A DNA stretch of 64,000 bases, taken from assembly GCF_013368755.1 (NCBI RefSeq), contig NC_049563.1:1798001-1862000 (forward strand), read 5' to 3'. The translations under genes were made by a program, and so were the position numbers. Below are positions 39,488-51,269 of the stretch, one piece after another (position 1 is the first letter of the stretch; each line of letters starts with the position of its first letter). Source of the DNA: Talaromyces rugulosus. Lineage: Eukaryota; Ascomycota; Eurotiomycetes; Eurotiales; Trichocomaceae. Under the pieces are notes generated by a model that was not told the origin of the DNA, made no database searches, and saw only the letters and a program-made list of their open reading frames with translations.

Positions 39488-40844
39488 CTGCCATGGTTAA
39501 ATCATTATTCAGAATGGATAAAACTGCGTTGTGTTAATGGCAGGGTTGCAATTGGTCTGTCTGATGAGCGCTCGCTGCGGTGAGCATCAACCGGTCAATC
39601 GGCCGATAGACAGCTGGTGGAGGAAGACAGCCCGGAACTCCCGAATCAAGCAATCCGCGCGACCCGGTCCAGGCCTATCCCGAGAGGTATTTTTGTCTAG
39701 CGCGGGGAAGAAATATGGAGGCGATCGCTGCTATCAGCAATCATCACCGTTCATGTGAGCTGCAAGAAAAAATAAAATATAAAGAGAATTATGGGGAAGC
39801 CCACACCGTACACACGGTTGGAGCTCTTGCCTCGTCTGGGATGCCGGGATGGCGGCTTCCCTCTTTGCTCTTGCCTCATGACCCAATACTTAAAGTGTCA
39901 CTTCTTCTCCATCCCTGTTTCTCTTCTGAACACCATCCAATCCAATCCTCATCATATCGCATTTATTAATATTGGCGCTGTTTGCTGCTTCTGTCCGTTC
40001 ATCCATTGAACGTTAATAAAGGTACGTACGTCTTTTTCCGCTTATTCTCCCGTTTCCCGTCCTGTCCTGTCGGATCACTTGCCTACTACACTCTACGGCA
40101 TCGTCGAGTCGCATTCCGGTCGTGCTGCGAATGGCATCAGGAGCTCACCCCCAATTCGATCCTCTCGACTCGAGCGCCAGCAATCTTTCCCCCCCACGGG
40201 CCAATGGCATCTTTCACCCCCACGCCGCAGTCAAGCATCGCTCGCGGTGCTGTGACAGCTCTCCAGGCTACAAACAAACCCCACGCTTTTCTGCATCCTC
40301 AATGAATACTGGGCGGTTGGACAACCCCCACGCCGGTTGATTAGCATCATGACATTGCGGTGTCATGTGGTTTCTGTTTGTTGCGCTGTGCAGGGCAGGG
40401 TTTTGTGAAACCGTGGTTTTCGGGGCAGAGAGTTGCTAACTGGCCGGGTCGCCTGAGGGAGAACGTCATTATGGACAAATACTAGATGTTCCAGGCAAGG
40501 AGCATCGCAGCGACACAGCCTCTCAGATCTCGTTTTCAGTTCTACATGTGGCCCCGCTGACTAACAGCCTCGACAGCTTCCCCCCACTGTCCCCGCCTTT
40601 CCGCTCTTCCGCGGACGGTTCGCCGAGCCCAGCCCTGGTTCTATGTGCTGTTAGCAACTATATTATTATTGCTTCATCCCCGGCCATTTTTGCGATATCT
40701 GTCGTCCTTGTATCTGTCAGCCATCGATTTCACCCCTTGTTTTTGAGCGACATACGAGAAACGTCATTGTTGCATAATATCGGAGCCCCGAGCTGCTCGT
40801 ATCAAATATTTCCCGATTAGGCTATTAATCTATACCTCTTCACT
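39488..40844. other. Intergenic upstream of dihydroxyacetone kinase
   Basis: About 1.36 kb, C-rich on the plus strand toward 40000-40650. It presumably contains the long dak promoter/5' leader. A 70-codon open frame near 40130 has no supporting feature and was not called. Confidence 0.45.
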
Positions 40845-42849
40845 ATGTCGAGTAAGTCCTGTTCCTCCTGCCAATTTCTTGTTCTTGCGTGAAACCCGAA
40901 CCTCTGGATGAAGTGAAAACTATTTGAAACAAAAAAGAGTATAAGAATCCTCTCTAACCATGAAAACAATAGCCAAGCACTTCTTTTCCGACCCCACCCA
41001 CCTCGTCATCACTGCCCTTCGCGCCCAGACTCTCATAAATCCATCCCTCGCTTTCGATGAGGAAAGCAAGATCGTCTTCCGTCGTCCTGAAACGACCTCG
41101 AAATCAAAGGTGGCCGTCGTCAGCGGTGGAGGCTCTGGCCACGAGCCCGCCTTTGCCGGCTATGTTGGCAAGGGCTTCCTGACTGCTTCCGCTGCTGGAA
41201 CTATCTTTGCTTCTCCTTCAGCCGACCAGGTTCTTCGAGCAACTGTTCAGCGTGTGGAGTCAGACAACGTTCTGGTCATCCCAAACAACTATACCGGCGA
41301 CGTGCTCCACTTTGGTATGGCTGTTGAAAAGGCCAAGGCAGCAGGCAAAAATGTCGAGTTCTTCGCCATCGGCGACGACGTTGGCGTTGGCCGTACCAAG
41401 GGTGGCAAGGTTGGGCGTCGAGGTCTTGCCGGTGGTGTCTTGGTTCTGAAAATCGCAAGCGCCCTGGCTGAGCTTGGGTGAGTTATCTTGTCTCTTGATA
41501 TTTAGTTCTCTGTGCTAATGTTTCTTAGTGCCTCACTAAGCGATGTACACCGCATTGCACAGCTCACCAATGACAACTTGGTCACCCTGGGCTCTTCCCT
41601 CGAGCACGTGCATGTCCCGGGCCGTCAAGTCTCGTCTGACCTTTTGCCAGCGGACGAGATTGAGGTCGGAATGGGCATTCACAATGAACCTGGCTCTCAC
41701 CGTGTGAAGGCGGGCGACTTCCCCGCCCTAATCAAGACTATGCTTGTCCAACTCCTAGATCACAATGACCCGGATCGCGGCTGGATGAAAGTTAACTCGG
41801 GTGACAAATTCGTTCTATTGATAAATAACCTGGGCAGCGTTAGCAACCTGGAGTTGTCAGGTATCACCGCCGAGGTGTCTCTACAACTGGAGAAGGACTA
41901 CAAGATCAAGCCTGTACGGATCCTTCAGGGAATGTACTCATCTAGTCTTAACGGTCTTGGTTTCAGCATTTCATTGTTGAAATTGGCCGACACGGGCTTG
42001 GGACCCGGCAAGTCTCTGTTGGAGCTATTGGATGCCCCAACCGAAGCCGCCGGCTGGGCAGCTCCCATTCACTCGTCCACATGGGAAAAACATGCTTCCG
42101 ATGGCCCTGTGGAACTCAAGAAGATTGTTACAACTCAGGACACACCAAGTAACTTGAAGGGTGAGTTCATAACCGTTTGAAAATACTCATAATATTCCCG
42201 CGCTAACAAATACCCGATAGTCCCCCGCGACCAGTTTAAGAAGGCTCTATTCGCCGGGCTCCAACGCGTGATCGATGCCGAGCCCCTTGTGACTAAATAC
42301 GACACCATCGTTGGCGATGGCGACTGCGGTGTCGGCCTGAAGCGCGGAGCTGAAGCCGTGCTCAAAGCCATCAAAGATGACCCCAGCCCCACGGACGACG
42401 CTATCCTCACTGTTGACAAGATTGTTGAGGCAGTCGAAGCCAATATGGATGGAACCTCGGGTGCCATCTACGCCATCTTCCTGAATTCGCTTGTCCATGG
42501 GCTTCGTGCGCAGGACAAGAGCGGATCTGCTACCCCAGCTAATACAAAGATTTGGGCTGAAGCATTGAAATCCTCGGTCACCGCCCTGGCCAAATATACT
42601 CCTGCACAGGTTGGGGACCGCACCTTGGTTGATGCCCTGGTGCCCTTCTCCAACAAGCTGAGCGAGACGGGCGACGTGCATGCTGCTGCCAAAGCCGCTC
42701 AGGACGGCACCGAAGCCACCAAGCATCTCAAGGCTAGTCTCGGTCGCGCCGTGTATGTTGGTAGTGAAGGAGACTGGTTGGGCAAGGTCCCCGACCCAGG
42801 CGCCTATGGCTTGTCCGAGTTCCTCAGTGGTTTGGCCAGCAGTCTGTAA
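40845..42849 (+). CDS. dak1: Dihydroxyacetone kinase (DhaK-DhaL fusion)
   Basis: Exons 40845-40851 (only 7 nt), 40973-41477, 41529-42160 and 42221-42849 give about 590 aa, the usual size. The enzyme phosphorylates dihydroxyacetone with ATP in the cytosol, feeding glycerol and methanol-type carbon into glycolysis and removing toxic dihydroxyacetone. The N-terminal DhaK domain shows GGGSGHEP (54-61) and GMGIHNEPG, whose His (about 222) forms the covalent hemiaminal with substrate. The C-terminal DhaL domain has the Mg-ATP loop VGDGDCG (about 412-418) with the conserved aspartates. The true start is ATG TCG A/gtaagt; after a 121-nt intron it continues CC AAG CAC, giving MSTKHFFSDPTHLV as in related fungal enzymes. 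The ATG at 40960 lies inside that intron next to the branch site and is a decoy. Confidence 0.93.
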
Positions 42850-43551
42850 ATATTGTAAATATTGCCTTTTTTTTTGGTTCTGGTTTTTACTTTTGTCTCG
42901 GCTAGAGTCATGATATGATGATTTATTTTTTTGTCTTTTTGGGTTTAAAAGCGCTATTCCATGAACATGCTATGAATTTCATACCTACCATGTCTTTTCC
43001 CTGTACATGCACTCGTGACGTTTAATATTCTAATTCAAATAGTGCGCGTATAGAAAATATCAACAAAAGATATTGTCGTCTTTCTAATTTTTTTGGTCTC
43101 GGTTGTATTTCTGTATAAAAATCTCGGTACCTGATTATCTGTCTTTCAACAGCTTGTACATGCACAAAACGAATAACCCCCAAAAGAACGCCGACTTTTT
43201 TTTCTTTCTCCGTCTTGATGAGTATCCATCCGCCCATTGCAAACAACATATAAAAAGGTAGGTATCAGTTGGGGTGAACAGAAATATTACTGTTCGGCCT
43301 GGTCGGAAGGTGAAAAAAAAAAGAACAAAGGGCGTGCCCATGTCAAACCCAATTTTGTGTGTGAAAAAAAGTCCGACTGAATGCTTCGTATCCGGTAAAC
43401 TGCTGTGTTGTGTACATGGAACCAAAAAAAAAGTCATGTGACAAGACTTGGTTTTACCGGAGAGTTAACCAAGAAGGCTCAAGGTACCAGTGGTGATGGT
43501 GGTAAGCAGGGTCGTCGGAAAGGGTAGGCTGAACGTGGGGAATGGCGACAT
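42850..43551. other. Intergenic between convergent dak1 and smd2
   Basis: About 700 bp between two convergent genes, with several poly-T/poly-A runs. No gene seen. Confidence 0.5.
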
Positions 43552-44308
43552 CTAGCTGAGCAAGACAAGGATGACCGAGTCACCGCGCAAGAACCTTGGA
43601 TAATGCGTTAGCACGTGCTTTGAACGACATGACATGATTGTGTCGAGATGCGATGCGATGCGATGCGATGCGATGGGAGGTTTAGGGGACATAGTTACAT
43701 CTTGCTGATAAAGCGATCCTTGTTTACCCCGCGGCCCTTGCCACCCTTGGGTTTTTCCGTCCACATCTCCTTGACATTCTCCAGTACCATGTTGCAGTGG
43801 CGATCAAAGGCTTTGACTCGGGCGAGGAGCTTGCGGTTGTTGCGGCAAGAAATCAGTACTTGTGTGTGGGTGCGCGTGGCAGTTTGAAGCAGAGAGAGAG
43901 GTCCGGCAGTGAGCTCATGCTCTTCGACAAGCGCGATTTCATATTCACTGTATAAAAGAAAATTTGTTAATGCCTGTGGTTGGTTGTGATAGATGTGGTG
44001 GTGTATATAAAAAGATATCGGGTCGGTATATAAGCATCGGATGGGAAAGCGCGGCTCAAAAGCACAAATGCGGAATGGATGGTACATACGTGAGATCGTT
44101 GCGAGGCTTGTTCAAAAGATCCCTGTTTCAGGCGCAATAAAAGGTTAGCGCAAGAACTTGTTACCTCAAAAAAGCATCAAATGAGACGGGTGGGAAGGGC
44201 TCCCAAGGCATCCGGGTGCCTATGACTCATCCACCCCCGCAGCTGGACAAGCATGGGAGATGAAAAAGAAGCACGTGGGGTAACGTACTGGATCTTTGCG
44301 TCGGCCAT
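43552..44308 (-). CDS. smd2: Spliceosomal Sm protein D2
   Basis: Four exons (44289-44308, 44090-44122, 43699-43947, 43552-43594) give 114 aa. SmD2 is one of seven Sm proteins that ring the U1, U2, U4 and U5 snRNAs. The Sm1 motif is clear ([20 protein letters not shown] then [13 protein letters not shown]), as is Sm2 ([19 protein letters not shown]). The N terminus [17 protein letters not shown] is assembled from a 20-nt and a 33-nt exon. The three introns (166, 142 and 104 nt) are long for this genome and together exceed the coding length (345 nt). The last intron contains a (CGATG)5 microsatellite. The gene diverges from the Ams2-like GATA gene. Confidence 0.93.
43651..43675. repeat. (CGATG)5 microsatellite in an smd2 intron
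   Basis: Five perfect tandem copies of CGATG lie inside the third intron of smd2 (43595-43698). Confidence 0.9.
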
Positions 44309-45054
44309 GTTGGGCGGCGGGTATATAAAGAGGGCGTCGGGGTGCTGGTCGAGAGTCGAGGTTTTGGCTTGTAAAATAACCCAACGCAAGTCAAGGCTGG
44401 GCCGTCCAGGACCAGAACTCTCCGCCCGGCAGAATAATTTCGGCGCGGGTAGGTCACGTGCATAAAGGTCTTGACGTGTTTGCTGCTGATCGCCGAATCA
44501 GGAAGGCGTCAAGCTTCCCGCACGCGATTTGGCGCCGTCGACACGTCGCGTTGCAAGCTTCATGCACCACGCTTCCTGCTCTTCCCCAGCCTCTTTAACT
44601 TCCTCCGTTCCTCGACCTTTATAATCCCATACTGCTTCTCTTTGCATTTATTGTTCGATTTTCATTCACTTCTTCCTTTTCCTGCCAATTGTCACGGGCT
44701 CTCTGCATATCCAATCAGCGCCTTGCATAACCTGCATACCTGGGGATTGGCTGCCCGCTGAGATCTCCATATCGTGCATGCCACCCATTCTCCTAGTCGA
44801 CCGACCCGAGTCCTTGCATACCGAGTTTGCATTGGGCAAAAGTTAATATTCGACCACTCTCTCACCGCAATTGTCTTTTTTTCCACCTCTTACGAAGTAC
44901 CGGAGCTTTTGGAGCTCTGAAAAGGACGCGCCTTGTACCGACAAACGCTCGATCACCCGCCCTTGAAGAAGATTGCAGCCTTGTCCTCATGCCTTGAAAC
45001 TGGCCCCCCCAGAAAGAAATCCGCGTATGATCAGGGTCAGGTATATTGGTTACA
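44309..45054. promoter_or_regulatory. Divergent promoter of smd2 and the Ams2-like gene, with ACGCG cores
   Basis: This is 746 bp between divergent start codons. ACGCG cores (on either strand) occur at 44522-44527, 44546-44551 and 44936-44940. They are imperfect MluI-box matches; in fission yeast ams2 is cell-cycle regulated. The functional assignment here is inference. Confidence 0.4.
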
Positions 45055-48000
45055 ATGGACGATCAGGACGGTATATCCGTCCGACCCATGAGGTGTACGT
45101 ACAAGCTGAGATTTTATTTGGTGTTGAACCAAGAAATTGCTAACCTTGTTTGTTTTTGCAACTGGTGCAGTGAAAGTTTTATACACATTCGATGACGAAA
45201 ACAAAACGAACTGTTTGGCTCGTTGGCCGCATTTGCTCGATATCCAAACCGCATACCTAGACGAGCACACACAAATTGGTGTCATAGAGTTGAAGACATG
45301 TATACAGGCTATTGTCTCCGCCAGGTGCGTCTAAGACCTTCACAAGTATGCCGACGTATAATCACTAACCTGGTCACAGTCCGGAGTTGGTAGCGAAACT
45401 TGGCCACGATTACACCGTCTATGCGTATGACTATTCTGAATATGAGACACCTCTGGTCGGTCAAGGGATGTTGTCGTGGGTTTTGGCTTCGGCGTCGCCC
45501 ACACCAAATGCCCCCGCACATCAATCCAAGACAATTGTCACTGGGCGTGTGAACAAGAATGTCTTTGGACTCTTCTCCAAGGGCGCACAGGAAACACTTG
45601 AAGTCAAACTCCGACTTGTGCCCGTACCTACGGTTATGCAAAGCGAATATCTCGAAAGTATGCAACGCTACCGGGAACTGAGCAACATTATCCCTCAAGA
45701 ATTCGACGCTCAAGCATGGTCATCATTCGTTCAACAAAATCCCAACGTTTTCAACCAGCGCCCTCAATTAACTGAGCGGATTAATACGTCATTGGATCAT
45801 GCTGGGATTGAGAAGTTCCATCAGCTTCTCAGCGCGGGTTCTACTCCTCGGGAGTTCCCATCGACACATCCAGAGTCAGCAGCAGGATCACCGATAGACC
45901 CCCAAAGTCGGTGCGACACCCCGAATAATATCCAGCAAAGTGGCCAGCCACACCGGCAAATGTCTGCTATGGGGCACCAAAGAAGAGACAGTGACGTGTC
46001 CATTCGTCCTCTATCTCGTGCGTCTATGCATGAGCCCGAGATCCAAAGACCGTCAACAGGAACCCGACGGGGCTCGATGTACTCTGGGTATGGAAGTGGC
46101 GATGAGGGGATGGAAAATCCTCCTCGAAAGCGCGCGCGTCTTTTCAGAGCAAATACGACCGGGAAGGAGGACTTGAACATTGAAAAACTTCCAGGATCTC
46201 TACGTGTAGCTGCAAGTACAGCAGCATCGGTGCGAATCCATCGCCCAACACCTGTGAATCCCAGCCATGCCTCTCTTGCTAGGGGCGCGTTAGAAGAACC
46301 CATTCGCCCTCCCACGCCAATTTCGCGCGCATCCAATGAGACTGCTCGACGCAGTCGTCCTGCCCAAAGCCTTCTCCGCGAATCATCAAATAACAGCATC
46401 ATGACTTCGTACAAGTCACCTTATGCCGTATATGATGACTCACCTTCAACGGACCTTCCCGACACTTCGCCTGATGACCATCATTACCAAGGCATTTTCG
46501 AATCTCAAATTACTATGCCCTCATCTCCGCCAATCATGGAGGGTGGGTTCCCTAGTCGCTCGAGCCCGGTGCTCCCACCACTGCCAATGCCTGATTCTGG
46601 TTTTATGAGTGCTACCCTTGAAGATCTCATGGACGAAGATGGATGTATACGGCCAAATATTGAAGAAAGAAACTTGGTATCAATGGCCCATGGTGAACAA
46701 ACAGGAGAGAATCGTCAAACTCCGGCGGCTCATGACTCTGTCGAGCGCTGTTCTTCAGTGCCTCGGCCACCAAATGATAATTTTTTAGAAAGCGACGGGC
46801 CATATGAATCGATTCCCAAGGATGCGCCAGCTCTCCCGCCCCAGCGTGCATCTACTGCATCTCGACCTTCTTCCAGAGCAAGCACCAGAGCACCACAAAG
46901 GCTCGCACCGGCACCGATATCCCAAAGCGAAATTGAGCAACTCATGAATTCAATTCCCGCCAGTGACCCTGTCATACCAGCCCAGGGATATCAGCAGCAC
47001 ACTCATCAGTGGTCTGGTCCAATGAGTGACATGCCTACAGCCGAAACTCCAGCACCTCAGCTGTTTGATGAGAACGGAAAAGTGCGAAGTGGAGCAGGTG
47101 CAAGAAGAGTGCGACAGGTCCAGGCCCGCCTAGAAAATTGTATTCGGGAAGGTCAGGTCCCACCTTACTGTAACAATTGTGGTGCAATTGAAACACCCAC
47201 CTGGAGAAGAGCTTGGTCAATGGATCTTGAAGGAGGCGAGCAAGATGCGAATGATGCTCTCAAGGACCCGCTCATACTCTTTTGGACATCCCTCAAAAAG
47301 AACAGTGACGAGAAAGTTATTAAATTCCGACTCTACAAGAAAACTCTCGTGGATGCAGACAAAGGGTGGGATCAGATTCTCCTCTGCAATCGTAAGTTGC
47401 CGGTCGAATACATAATATAACCACTCACGTAGTAACTAACAATGGTACAGCATGCGGTCTCTGGCTTCAAAAGTTCAAAAGTATGCGCCCGGAAAACAAG
47501 TGGAACAAGCAACCCGCGAAAGATAAACGCAAACGGTCTGCTCGAAGCCGTAAGGGCCCTTTGTCTGGAGGAGCAGTCGTCGCCACACGAAGTCGAAGCA
47601 AGGCGCAGGTCGGGCTTCCTGCTGGATCCTCCCCAGCACATACAGATGCATCTTCTCCCGCCGGGGAAAACGGTTCGCCGCCCGGTGAAGATGGGGTTAC
47701 TCCTGTCATCGACAACGAGAACCAAGGCGATAATGAAAACGAAGGGGACGAACACCCGCCGGCGAAACGTGCCCGAGCCAGCAGCGCAGAACCAACGCGC
47801 ACAACGGATGCTACCCAAAGCCGATGGGGTGATAATGCTGCCATGGAAGCGTTGAAGCGGGCGATTCAGTCGAGCCCAGCTCGCAATCTTGATTCTCGGG
47901 TCTTGAAGCTGAACGGAGAGAGTCTCACGCCAAAGCCTGTTCGAAGAGCTCTTTTCCCGAACGCGCAGGATACCCCGTTGAAGACTTTGGGTGAGTCCTT

Positions 48001-48634
48001 GATGAATAGCCCACGTCGCAGCCCTCGCGTTGCCTCACGAGGTTCTGAGAAAACAGTGGCAGACAAAGAAAATACTTCATCTGCAGCTGATCGTAACCTG
48101 GACGACTTGTTCAACAGTCCATCCTTTGACTTCACAATTCCAACAACACCCACGCCCAAACGACGAACACCTCGTTCTGATCGGAGATTATCACTTCCTT
48201 ATTGCTCTCCGACGGCCAACCGAAACAAGAACGTGGCAATAGTTCTGTCTCCGAATACACAAGACAAAAATCGAACGCCCCGCGCCGGTTCTGAGAAAGA
48301 TGCATTCTCGGGTGTAGGAGACATCGCACTCGAAGACCTATTTGACTCATGGCAGACGCTTCCATCGGATACCTACAATCCATTTTCTGACTGGTCTCCG
48401 TCGCATGAAAATAGCAATACCGGGCTGCAGTTAGGCGGTCATTATAATGACGACGCGGCCATCATTCATGCCATACTCTCAGATGCTGAGATGCAAAAAT
48501 CAACAAATATAGACGACTCCTTTCCAGCGAACACGAGTGTTCCAGACGCAGCGTTACCGGCAGTCACCAACAAATTGGACGACAATGTCAATAATACAGC
48601 AGGTGAAAATGCACAGTCTGCTACCTCCACTTAA
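45055..48634 (+). CDS. Ams2/Spt21-like GATA-type zinc finger protein
   Basis: Exons 45055-45094, 45171-45324, 45380-47391 and 47451-48634 give about 1129 aa. The N-terminal domain (RLKVLYTFDDENKTNCLARW... with GQGMLSWVLAS and TIVTGRV) is the one shared by yeast Spt21 and fission-yeast Ams2. These factors control histone-gene transcription and, for Ams2, CENP-A loading at centromeres. A single GATA finger follows, but its halves are far apart: CNNCGAIETPTWRRAW (Cys about 662/665) and LLCNPCGLWLQ (Cys about 734/737), so the loop is 68 residues instead of the usual 17-20. Ser/Pro-rich disordered regions fill the rest, with FNSPSFDFT-type short motifs near the C terminus. The first donor GTACGT was chosen because it gives the in-phase MRLKVLYTFD. 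Role by family: nuclear regulator of histone supply. Confidence 0.85.
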
Positions 48635-49227
48635 ATGCAACGGGCGGCCGTTCGTTTGACACGAATTTTCACGACCACACTTTTTTTTTTTTAATTTTAT
48701 ACATGTAGCGATGGTGTTTGATATCACTTATGTTTTCCTTATCGGTGTCTATTTTATTTTTCAAGTCTTATTTACTTCCTGATAGAAAATTTATATCGAA
48801 TTTTCTAGTCTAATAGTGTCGCTGGGCCGCAGAAAGAGTTCTAGTGAATTGTGAGAAATCGTCTTGCTACGAATAGAATGAACCCATGTGTATTCTCCAC
48901 GGATTCGTCATTGTGCGTATAATAAGTTCTTTTTATGAATGCCATTGTCTTGATTGACATAGATCTGTCTCATGCGAGTGCGAATAACCAACTAGAAAGC
49001 ACCAACGGAGCCGCCTACTCATTGCGAGCCCAATCTTCCTCAACAAGGAGAAAATATTGACCCTCGCCTCTACATGATAAATAGACCGACATATTTATGT
49101 ATGTAATAATTAGGGTATCATTCCAAATACGTGTAATCGAAAGATTTAATCATTTCCCCCCAGCAAGGCTGTCCCAGGATATTGCCACTCGTGGCTGCTT
49201 TGGTATAACATGTTCGGCAATTCAGTA
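48635..49227. other. Intergenic between convergent ams2-like and RPA3 genes
   Basis: About 590 bp holding both 3' untranslated regions. No gene or repeat was recognised. Confidence 0.5.
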
Positions 49228-49716
49228 TCACTCGTTCGATCCGTAAAAGATTTCCTTGTATCGGTGCGTAACATCGACGACGTTTTCATAAATTTTGTAG
49301 TCTAGCACACGAGGGGGAAAAGTAGTTAGCATATCAGCCTCATCGATACAATGGCTTTTTTGTAGAGCGTACCACAGCTCGATGGACTTCCCCAGTCCGT
49401 CGTTCCCAAGACTCTGATTCCAAGTCCCTACAAAATTTTCTAGTTAACGTCATCATTCTAGGAAAGAATGAACGAAGAGAGTGATCATTACCTGTCCCCC
49501 ATCCAAGGTAGTCACTTTGCCCACAATCTCAACCAACTTGCCCATCTGCAGATGCGAATCCGGTTTCAAGAGGAGCGTGACATCGCCATGGCTACCGCAT
49601 GTAATCACCGCCGTTTCGCCATGCAGTGCGCTGACTGTGCCGAGGATGCGAACCGTTTTGTTTCCGCTGAATGCGTGGAGATGAGTGGGCAGCACGCGGG
49701 GAGTTTGGAGAGACAT
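49228..49716 (-). CDS. rfa3: Replication protein A small subunit (RPA3/Rpa14/Ssb3)
   Basis: Exons 49492-49716, 49373-49427 and 49228-49301 (introns 64 and 71 nt) give 117 aa. It is the 14-kDa OB-fold subunit that completes the RPA trimer binding single-stranded DNA in replication and repair. The OB fold reads MSLQTPRVLPTHLHAFSGNK, then VRILGTVSALHGETAVI, DGD-like DVTLLLKPDSHLQMGKLVE and VGKV, with GLGIRVLGTTDWG after the first splice. The C-terminal helix (VVDVTHRYKEIFYG) matches the trimerisation helix of fungal homologues. The first ATG in a good context is at 49716. ACGCG motifs cluster about 110-140 bp upstream. Confidence 0.88.
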
Positions 49717-49827
49717 TTTGTTTTTGTTTGCAAGTTTGGAGGGCAACTGAGATTGATAGTTGATGAAGTCGGCTGCAAAAGAATTATCAGTGTGAAATTG
49801 ATACCAGACAGTCGCCCGCCACGTCGA

Positions 49828-49852
49828 ACGCGGGGATCGCGTTGCGACGCGG
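49828..49852. promoter_or_regulatory. Three ACGCG cores upstream of the RPA3 gene
   Basis: ACGCGG at 49828-49833, TCGCGT (ACGCGA on the other strand) at 49837-49842 and ACGCGG at 49847-49852: three MluI-box cores in 25 bp, 112-137 bp upstream of the RPA3 ATG. MBF-type G1/S control is inferred. Confidence 0.45.
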
Positions 49853-50946
49853 TATCACGTGCGTACTTTATGACTAATGCAAATGACGTAAGAGTGCTAT
49901 AAAAACAACAATTGATGTTAAACAGATTTTAACGCTTCTATGTAAAGTGTTTGATAATTTGTAAATATATATGGAAGAGATATTGAGTGCAGTTGCTGTG
50001 TGCCGATGTCGACTTGCGAACGTGAGATAAAGGTACAAGTTAGGGCTTAGACTATACAAGATTATATAATCTTAGGATAATACTTGATTAGTTTTGTAGA
50101 ACATTGTAATAAACCATACATTTATGTTCATGTTTTAATATTTACTTAATTTTACCCGCTCTTTTGTCTTAGCTTTTGCGATTCATGGGCCTCTTCTACT
50201 TTAGCAAGGCCCCCCTGATCATATACTCGGGCTTCAGAAACTGCTTTATTGCTGGCCTGTCTAATCACACGGGTTTTCTTTAGTCACTTGTAGTTTGAGA
50301 TATTCAGGACTATGATAGATCTTATAGCCAGGACTTCTTTAGGACGTCTTAGTGGGTGATAACCCGTTATGGTTGGTGATGATATTCCATGACAGTGCCG
50401 GGACGAAGAAAAGGTACCGTATTGGTGCTTGATTAATGTATACGAAATTTGCTGCTATGCGTTCGTAACTGTGATGCCTTGGATATCCCGTACGCGGCAG
50501 TGGATAAGGGATTGAGTCGTTCTAAGGGAACAAAGGCCGGAATCTCCCAACGGCGCTGTTGCTAGTTGAGTTAGGATCCAATGACCTAACCTTCTTCTAT
50601 CTCGGTTTGTGGTATTGAATGTGTCGTAAATGACTGCCAACGGGAATTTACGTCCCATGGCACCATTTTAATAATAATGTTTCGTATACTTATGTTCTAA
50701 GTAGCGTTGATTGTCATTTGACGACTTAGATTACCAGCATCTAGACCCTACACATGCCAACTGGTATCTTCTCACATATGTAAAACATCTATCAATTGAT
50801 ATCTCCATTTATAAGACTATTTATAGGATACAAAACTAATACTAGAAGACATTTGGAGCATATTCTATATTATCACAATCTTTCAATATTTATACATGGC
50901 TGAGAAATTCTCGGCTTTGACAGGATTCAAACACCGTGTACACGTA

Positions 50947-51269
50947 TCATACATTCTGGGGCGGGTTAATTTTCGTAATATTACTAGGCTTCTCCCCAAC
51001 GGTCATGTAGAATCCCTACATGTTGAAATTTTCCATGTTAGATTTCACATACTTGGCTCAAATAAGGGGTTAAATAAACTCACCATGGATACATGCTAGG
51101 CAATGTGGCAATGCAGCGACCACGTTCCTGGGTTGTCGGTAGGATACTGGATTACAAGGTGACCGTTTTCTCGCAACATCTGTACGTTGCCAGTCCACAC
51201 AAACCACCCGTCGATGGTGATTATTTTTAGTCCGTTTTGACCGTTGGAAGGGAAACTTGAAAAAGCCAT
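50947..51269 (-). pseudogene. Broken multicopper oxidase (laccase-like) C-terminal fragment
   Basis: Read on the minus strand, the segment gives NVQMLRENGHLVIQYPTDN, then PGTWSLHCHIA, a TAG stop, then HVSM. Across an intact 68-nt intron (51016-51083, GTGAGT donor, CTAAC branch, TAG acceptor) it continues GFYMTVGEKPSNITKINPP before a TGA. This is the third-cupredoxin end of a laccase. The His-Cys-His cluster is present, and the stop replaces the Trp of the invariant HCHxxWH motif, a TGG-to-TAG change. The upstream cupredoxin domains were not found, so the copy is truncated as well as interrupted. The intact laccase at 59953-62058 has the corresponding [21 protein letters not shown] second lost oxidase of the same neighbourhood, or a duplicate fragment, would fit. 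Confidence 0.65.

Noticed and set aside
40122..40340. 72-codon open frame in the GC-rich leader upstream of dak1
   Set aside because: No recognisable family, no intron support; it may be a leader open frame but cannot be called a gene.
40960..40980. ATG at 40960 as start of dihydroxyacetone kinase
   Set aside because: It lies between the CTAAC branch site and the acceptor of a canonical intron; the upstream ATG TCG A exon restores the conserved N terminus.
43595..44288. snoRNA genes hidden in the long smd2 introns
   Set aside because: No convincing C/D or H/ACA box pairs were found on reading; the length may simply be leader-type introns.
50160..50390. Minus-strand open stretch with a charged, coiled-coil-like tail, possibly from a transposase
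   Set aside because: Interrupted by a stop and matching no transposase motif I can name; left as part of the AT-rich block.
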